Assembly: GCA_023133515.1 (NCBI GenBank)
Contig: JAGLWI010000006.1
Span: 1-64,000, forward strand
DNA length: 64,000 nt
Source of the DNA: Candidatus Babeliales bacterium
GTDB lineage: Bacteria > Babelota > Babeliae > Babelales > UASB340
Direction of reading: 5' to 3'
Each line of letters opens with the position of its first letter. Positions within the stretch are counted from its first letter, which is position 1. The notes under the pieces were generated by a model. It was not told where the DNA came from. It searched no databases and saw only the letters and a program-made list of their open reading frames with translations. Position numbers and translations under genes: made by a program. Shown one piece after another: positions 59,073 through 64,000 of this stretch.

Positions 59073-60080
59073 CTATTTAATGCCTTTTTCTTTATGCTTT
59101 GCTTTTAATTTATCAATTAATTTTACAGGAACAACTTCAACACCGCGTTTCTTGCCTAAAAAATAAGAAGCAAAATCGGCCCATAAGATCATATTAAAGA
59201 GCTGCCCTTCCCAATTATCGCCCAAAACGGGTGGTTTGTAAAGCATAACTCCTTGCTCTTTGAGTAATTCAGATGTAGCTCCAATCGCAATACTCATATA
59301 AGAAGACAAAAAATCACTATAAAACATCATAACCAAAGGCTTTTCTTTACAATCTGTAAAACCAACCAAAAGATTATGGCAACATTCTGGAAAAACCGAG
59401 CTTACAGCTCTGACCTTACTATTTTCGTTAAATTGAGTTTGAGCACGATAAGCAAAAGCATCACTATCTCCACTTATTCCCCAAATATGAAAAAACTCAG
59501 AATCTCCCAGTAAACTAAAAAAATCAGAAAAGTAACTTTCCTCTTTTAACTTTGGAATATATAAATCAGATTGTTTATAAAATGTCTGAAGAAGATCTTT
59601 TGTCGGCATTATTCCCATCAGCTCAAAGAGTGACAAAATTATACCTAAAAAATATCCCAATGCTGCACGTGGTTGAATCGATTCTGGTAACAAAATAAAT
59701 GGAAAATTTTTGCTTTCAGCAATTTCAGCAGCTTTTCCACCATGAGCCATAACAATTGTAGGAATAAATCTTTCTGTTAATTGTTCTAATGCATCAACTG
59801 TTTCCCAAGTATTTCCAGAATAGGAAATAACTATTGCCAAAGTATTGGTATCAATAAACTGAGGAATTTGCTGGGAATCTATCACAAAAGACGGTATCTT
59901 AGATTTCTTATCCAAAAATGTTTTTACAATTCTACCTGCAATTCCAGATCCTCCTTTTCCAAAAAAAGCAATTTTATTTACAGTTTTTGGAAGCTTAGAA
60001 GAATGCTGAAAATAAAAATTATGCGCAAGATCAAACCCATCTTTCAACTTTTTAGGCCATAAAATCAAATCTTGTAACAT
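59073..60080 (-). CDS. Bifunctional phosphoglucose/phosphomannose isomerase-like SIS protein
   Basis: FFGKGGSGIAGRIVKTFL; VISYSGNTWETVDAL; EPNCCHN-like ECCHNLLVGF. Confidence 0.88.
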   Translation of the reverse strand: MLQDLILWPKKLKDGFDLAHNFYFQHSSKLPKTVNKIAFFGKGGSGIAGRIVKTFLDKKSKIPSFVIDSQQIPQFIDTNTLAIVISYSGNTWETVDALEQLTERFIPTIVMAHGGKAAEIAESKNFPFILLPESIQPRAALGYFLGIILSLFELMGIMPTKDLLQTFYKQSDLYIPKLKEESYFSDFFSLLGDSEFFHIWGISGDSDAFAYRAQTQFNENSKVRAVSSVFPECCHNLLVGFTDCKEKPLVMMFYSDFLSSYMSIAIGATSELLKEQGVMLYKPPVLGDNWEGQLFNMILWADFASYFLGKKRGVEVVPVKLIDKLKAKHKEKGIK

Positions 60081-60155
60081 AAAATCTCTCCTTTAAAGAT
60101 TAATAAATATTTTTTACTAAAAAAACTATACGAATATTTTAAAAAAGAATCAAAA

Positions 60156-60866
60156 TTATTTTAAGAGAACAACCGATGCCTGACGATTTTCAATATCACC
60201 TCGACGGTAAGAATAAAAACGGGTATCACAAATAGTACAATTATTATATTCTTTGTGAATATTCTCTTCTTTAACTCCAAAATTAATTAATTGGAACTTT
60301 ATAAATCTTGGTAGATTAAAAAATATTTTTTCATCACGTTTAAAAATTACATTATCAATAAACGAAAAATTCTCCAAATGTTTTAAAAAAATATTTTCAA
60401 CCTGATAACAACAAACTTTCGCACATGGCCCAAAATAAATATTAAAATCAGACGGTTTTGAACCATATTTATTTTTTAATGTATTTATTAAATTTAAAAC
60501 TATATCTCCAACAGCCCCTTTCCATCCTACATGTGCCACAGCTATAATATGTTTAGTAAGATCATAAATAACTAAAGGCAAACAATCTGCAGACAAAATT
60601 CCAATGCCAACTTTACGTAAACTTGTAATTATAAAATCACCTTTCTGTTTAAAAAGAGTAATTTCGGTTGGAATTTGAGAATGATCGTCAATACACACTC
60701 CTTCTACCCCATGTTCCTGTTTTATAAAAACAAGTTTCTCAGCATTAGGTAATACTTTTTTTATATTTTTAAATGAAGTAAAAGAATAATTCCTAGTTGC
60801 TTTTACACAACGATCCTTTTTATCTCCAAAATATATTACAAAAGAAGAACCATTGTGTAAAAGCAT
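60156..60866 (-). CDS. YfiH-family purine nucleoside phosphorylase/polyphenol oxidase (PgeF-like)
   Basis: FIKQEHGVEGV; ILSADCLPLVIYD; VAHVGWKGAVGDIV; CTICDTRFYSYRRGD. Confidence 0.92.
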   Translation of the reverse strand: MLLHNGSSFVIYFGDKKDRCVKATRNYSFTSFKNIKKVLPNAEKLVFIKQEHGVEGVCIDDHSQIPTEITLFKQKGDFIITSLRKVGIGILSADCLPLVIYDLTKHIIAVAHVGWKGAVGDIVLNLINTLKNKYGSKPSDFNIYFGPCAKVCCYQVENIFLKHLENFSFIDNVIFKRDEKIFFNLPRFIKFQLINFGVKEENIHKEYNNCTICDTRFYSYRRGDIENRQASVVLLK

Positions 60867-60877
60867 AATACCTTTCT

Positions 60878-62152
60878 TTATCCTACTACTTGATCTATCT
60901 TTTCTTCTTTTACTTTTATCTTCTCTTCTTTTTTCTCACTTTTTTGATCAATTTTCATTTGTGCTTGTTTTCTCAAATATGTAGGTGTATCCAAATTTTT
61001 CATATCAAAAGAGTCATCCGACAAATTTCCCGGAGTCAACTTTAATCTTTCATCATTAAGTAAAATATCAAAATTTGTTACTTCTTCTTTTTCAGTGGAA
61101 TTAACACAAATAGATCTTTTATCTTCCTGAGACATCTCAACACTAACTTCTTTTTCTTTAATCTTTTCTTTTACTATTTCAGATTGAAATCCCGTCGCAA
61201 TAACAGTAACCATAATTTGATTGCCAATATTTTGGTCAATAACAGAACCAAGAATTATCTCGGCGTCCTTACTCACCATCTCATGTATAAGACTTGCCGC
61301 CTCGTTTATTTCTTGCAAACCTAAATCAGTGTTTCCAGTAATATTTATTAACACTCCTTTTGCACCATTTATGCTTATATCTTCAAGTAAAGGAGAGCTT
61401 ATAGCGTTTAATGCTGCTTGTCTAGCCCTATCTTCACCTTCAGCAATACCAGTTCCCATAATCGCCATTCCCATATCTTTCATGATCTCTCTAACATCTG
61501 CAAAATCAACATTGATATGTCCAGCTTTTGTAATGATATCTGAAATACCTTTTACAGCTTTTTTTAAAACATCATCTGAAAATGCAAAAGCTTCCAACAT
61601 AGAAATTTTTGGATCAGAGATTTCTAAAAGTTTTTGATTAGGAATTACAATAAGAGTATCAACACATTCTTTTAAACTCTCTATAGCCTCCTGTGCATGA
61701 TTTAACCTTCTTCGACCTTCAAATGAAAATGGAGTCGTAACAATTGCAACAGTCAAAATCCCCTGCTCCTTCGCTGCTTTTGATATTACAGGAAGTGCTC
61801 CTGAACCAGTGCCACCACCCAACCCTGCCGTTAAAAATAAAATGTCTGAACCAGATATTTTACCCAAAATTGCATCCAAATCTTCTTCTGCCGCTCTTCT
61901 TCCAATGTCTGGGTTTGATCCAGCTCCAAGTCCTTTTGTGATTTTTGCACCAAGCTGAATCTTAATTGCAGCATTGGAAAGACTCAATGCTTGTGCATCG
62001 GTATTTGCAACAACAAAATCTACAGTTTCTAATTCATTACCACCGATCATGCTGTTTACAGCATTACCACCTGCCCCTCCAATCCCTACTACCTTTAAAC
62101 AGGCCCCCAATTTTATTTTATTCTCTTCCTCTTCCAAATTAAGTTCAATCAT
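60878..62152 (-). CDS. ftsZ: Cell division protein FtsZ
   Basis: VVGIGGAGGNAVNSMI; FLTAGLGGGTGSGALPVI; TTPFSFEGRRR. Confidence 0.98.
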   Translation of the reverse strand: MIELNLEEEENKIKLGACLKVVGIGGAGGNAVNSMIGGNELETVDFVVANTDAQALSLSNAAIKIQLGAKITKGLGAGSNPDIGRRAAEEDLDAILGKISGSDILFLTAGLGGGTGSGALPVISKAAKEQGILTVAIVTTPFSFEGRRRLNHAQEAIESLKECVDTLIVIPNQKLLEISDPKISMLEAFAFSDDVLKKAVKGISDIITKAGHINVDFADVREIMKDMGMAIMGTGIAEGEDRARQAALNAISSPLLEDISINGAKGVLINITGNTDLGLQEINEAASLIHEMVSKDAEIILGSVIDQNIGNQIMVTVIATGFQSEIVKEKIKEKEVSVEMSQEDKRSICVNSTEKEEVTNFDILLNDERLKLTPGNLSDDSFDMKNLDTPTYLRKQAQMKIDQKSEKKEEKIKVKEEKIDQVVG

Positions 62153-62170
62153 AACTCCTCTCCCTTCAAA

Positions 62171-63436
62171 CTAGATAAAATCATAAATCCAAGACTTCAT
62201 TCTCTTAAATACCTTTGTAAACATCGAATCATTTTTATCCAATGTAAATTCTAAATCATTTTGACCCGCCGCGTACAAAAGCAACCCATATCCTGTTGAA
62301 TAAATTGGACTTTTTAAAAGATCTGGAATGTTATGCAAAATTTCAGAGTCCTTCTTTTTATAAGAATGCGGAACACCAACTCTTACTGGCATACCAAATT
62401 TATTTTTAGCAAGATCAGCCATTCCTGAAAGCAAGGAACCGCCACCTGTTAAAACCATTCCTGTTGGCATAAATGTTTTTAGCCTATAAGTTATTATCTC
62501 TTGTACAAGGAGATCAAAAATTTCTTCTGCTCGAGGATTTAAAATTTCAAACAAAGAATAAGTTTCAATTTCTTTAATTCCTTGCCCATATTTCAACTCA
62601 ACCTCAACCTTATCTTTATCCAACTCAAGATACTTATCTTCCCACACAAAACCATAAAGTTTTTTTAACTCTTCTGCGATTGAAATTGGAATACTAAGAC
62701 CTATGGCAAGATCATTCGTAAAATGATTACCTGCAATAGGTAGTACCTTTGAATGTAAAATTCTTCCATCTCTATAAATAGCAAAATCGGCAGTACCACC
62801 CCCAATGTCAAGTATCCCTACACCAAGTTCTCTTTGTGATGGAGTAAGAACTGCATCCGCCGAAGCTATCTGTTCTAATACAATATCAGAAACTTTTACC
62901 CCAGCAAGTTCACAAGATTTAATTATATTTTGTGCTGAAGAAACTGCTCCTGTTATAATGTGAACTTGTGCCTCTAATCTTACACCATGCATTCCAACCG
63001 AATCTAAAATATAATCCTGTCCATCAATCTTAAAATATTGTGGTAAAATATGTAAAATTTCTTGATCCTGTGGAATTGGTACAGCTTTTGCTGCATCGAT
63101 AACTCTATCAACATCATTCTGGCAAACATTTTTATCACGTACCGCAACAACACCTTTTGAATTTAATGAGTGTATATGTCCACCAGAAATTCCAACAGTT
63201 ACAGTCTCTATTTTTGTACCAGCCATATCTTCTGCTTGTTTTATAGCTTTTTTTATTGAATCGACGGTCTTTGAAATATCAACAACAACCCCTTTCTTAA
63301 GACCATAAGAAGGATTTTGACCTATTCCAATCAAATCTACACCACCATAGGCATCTCGATTTGCTATCAAAACACAAATCTTAGTTGTACCAATATCTAT
63401 GGCAGCAACTACATCACTAAATATCTTCTTTCCCAT
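62171..63436 (-). CDS. ftsA: Cell division protein FtsA
   Basis: VAAIDIGTTKICVLIAN; GVGILDIGGGTADFAIYRDGRI; MVLTGGGSLLSGM. Confidence 0.96.
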   Translation of the reverse strand: MGKKIFSDVVAAIDIGTTKICVLIANRDAYGGVDLIGIGQNPSYGLKKGVVVDISKTVDSIKKAIKQAEDMAGTKIETVTVGISGGHIHSLNSKGVVAVRDKNVCQNDVDRVIDAAKAVPIPQDQEILHILPQYFKIDGQDYILDSVGMHGVRLEAQVHIITGAVSSAQNIIKSCELAGVKVSDIVLEQIASADAVLTPSQRELGVGILDIGGGTADFAIYRDGRILHSKVLPIAGNHFTNDLAIGLSIPISIAEELKKLYGFVWEDKYLELDKDKVEVELKYGQGIKEIETYSLFEILNPRAEEIFDLLVQEIITYRLKTFMPTGMVLTGGGSLLSGMADLAKNKFGMPVRVGVPHSYKKKDSEILHNIPDLLKSPIYSTGYGLLLYAAGQNDLEFTLDKNDSMFTKVFKRMKSWIYDFI

Positions 63437-64000
63437 TATCCCCCTCCCTCTTTTTTTGTGTACTCAGCTGCTAGCTTCCCAAGCTTTATTCGTTTATGTT
63501 CAAAAATTTCTTTTTTTAAAAAATTAAAAGTTTTATTATTAATATGTTTTACAATCAAACGATTTTTAAATCTAGTATCAAACAAACCATTCTTTTTCCC
63601 CCATCTTTTTTTGCTAATTGTTTTTTTAAATGAATCTAAAATGTTATCAAATAATGCAAATTTTTCTAAATCAAAAAAGGCCTTGTTATCTGTAACAATT
63701 AAAATCTTATTTTTCTCTTTTTTATTTTTTCTTGGAAAAAGATTTATGCTAGAATCTCTCAAATAATTCCAATCATATTCAAAAAAACTTTTATCAGAAA
63801 CTTTTTGAAAAAATGAATAAATTTGAGAAGATACTTTTTTGTCAAAAATATTTAATGCCACATTAACACTCTTCATATTTTTTGAATCAGGGCCATCAAA
63901 AAGTTTAAAATCAAAAATATTTTGATTATCACCTAAAACAAATCTTTCATTAATTTTACAAAAAGGTTTTGTTCCAACAATTTTAAGTTTTGCAATACTA
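63436..64000 (-). CDS. ftsQ: FtsQ/DivIB-like cell division protein, partial (open to right edge)
   Basis: Frame continues past the track's Met to the edge: IAKLKIVGTKPFCKINERFVLGDNQNIFDFKLFDGPDSKNMKSVNVALN...; overlaps the ftsA start; ftsQ-A-Z order. Confidence 0.7.
   Translation of the reverse strand, partial: SIAKLKIVGTKPFCKINERFVLGDNQNIFDFKLFDGPDSKNMKSVNVALNIFDKKVSSQIYSFFQKVSDKSFFEYDWNYLRDSSINLFPRKNKKEKNKILIVTDNKAFFDLEKFALFDNILDSFKKTISKKRWGKKNGLFDTRFKNRLIVKHINNKTFNFLKKEIFEHKRIKLGKLAAEYTKKEGGG

Noticed and set aside
61221-61637. 138-aa + strand ORF
   Set aside because: Antisense to ftsZ, no independent support.

Overview
AT-rich bacterial chromosome window, densely coded. It carries housekeeping genes (prfA, prfB, tilS, miaB, mnmA, metG, ftsQ/A/Z, lepB, pepA, dnaJ, ychF, HU, rpmE), transport and envelope genes (potABCD, NupC-type transporter, Omp85/BamA-like protein, MscS-type channel) and many secreted hypothetical proteins. 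Small genome style, a nucleoside transporter, an ankyrin-repeat secreted protein and PQ-loop transporters suggest a host-associated lineage, possibly Dependentiae/TM6 (Babeliae); this is inference only. I see seven tRNAs: Ala-CGC, Ala-TGC, Ile-GAT, Leu-CAG, Leu-TAA, Cys-GCA and Glu-CTC. I found no rRNA, CRISPR array, prophage or transposase. Strongest unusual observations: (1) an F-type ATP synthase c subunit made of four fused c-type hairpins, with carboxylates E60/E140/E220/E301 spaced 80-80-81 residues; (2) a protein resembling pentameric ligand-gated ion channels (pLGIC); (3) GC-rich hairpin repeats starting exactly at the CCA end of three clustered tRNAs; (4) a pair of PQ-loop transporters flanking a secreted protein; (5) a FUN14-like membrane protein; (6) two reading frames missing from the ORF track: a GTG-started partial phosphoesterase-like CDS at the left edge and a 56-aa membrane ORF upstream of potA. 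All identifications come from reading motifs; no database search was run.
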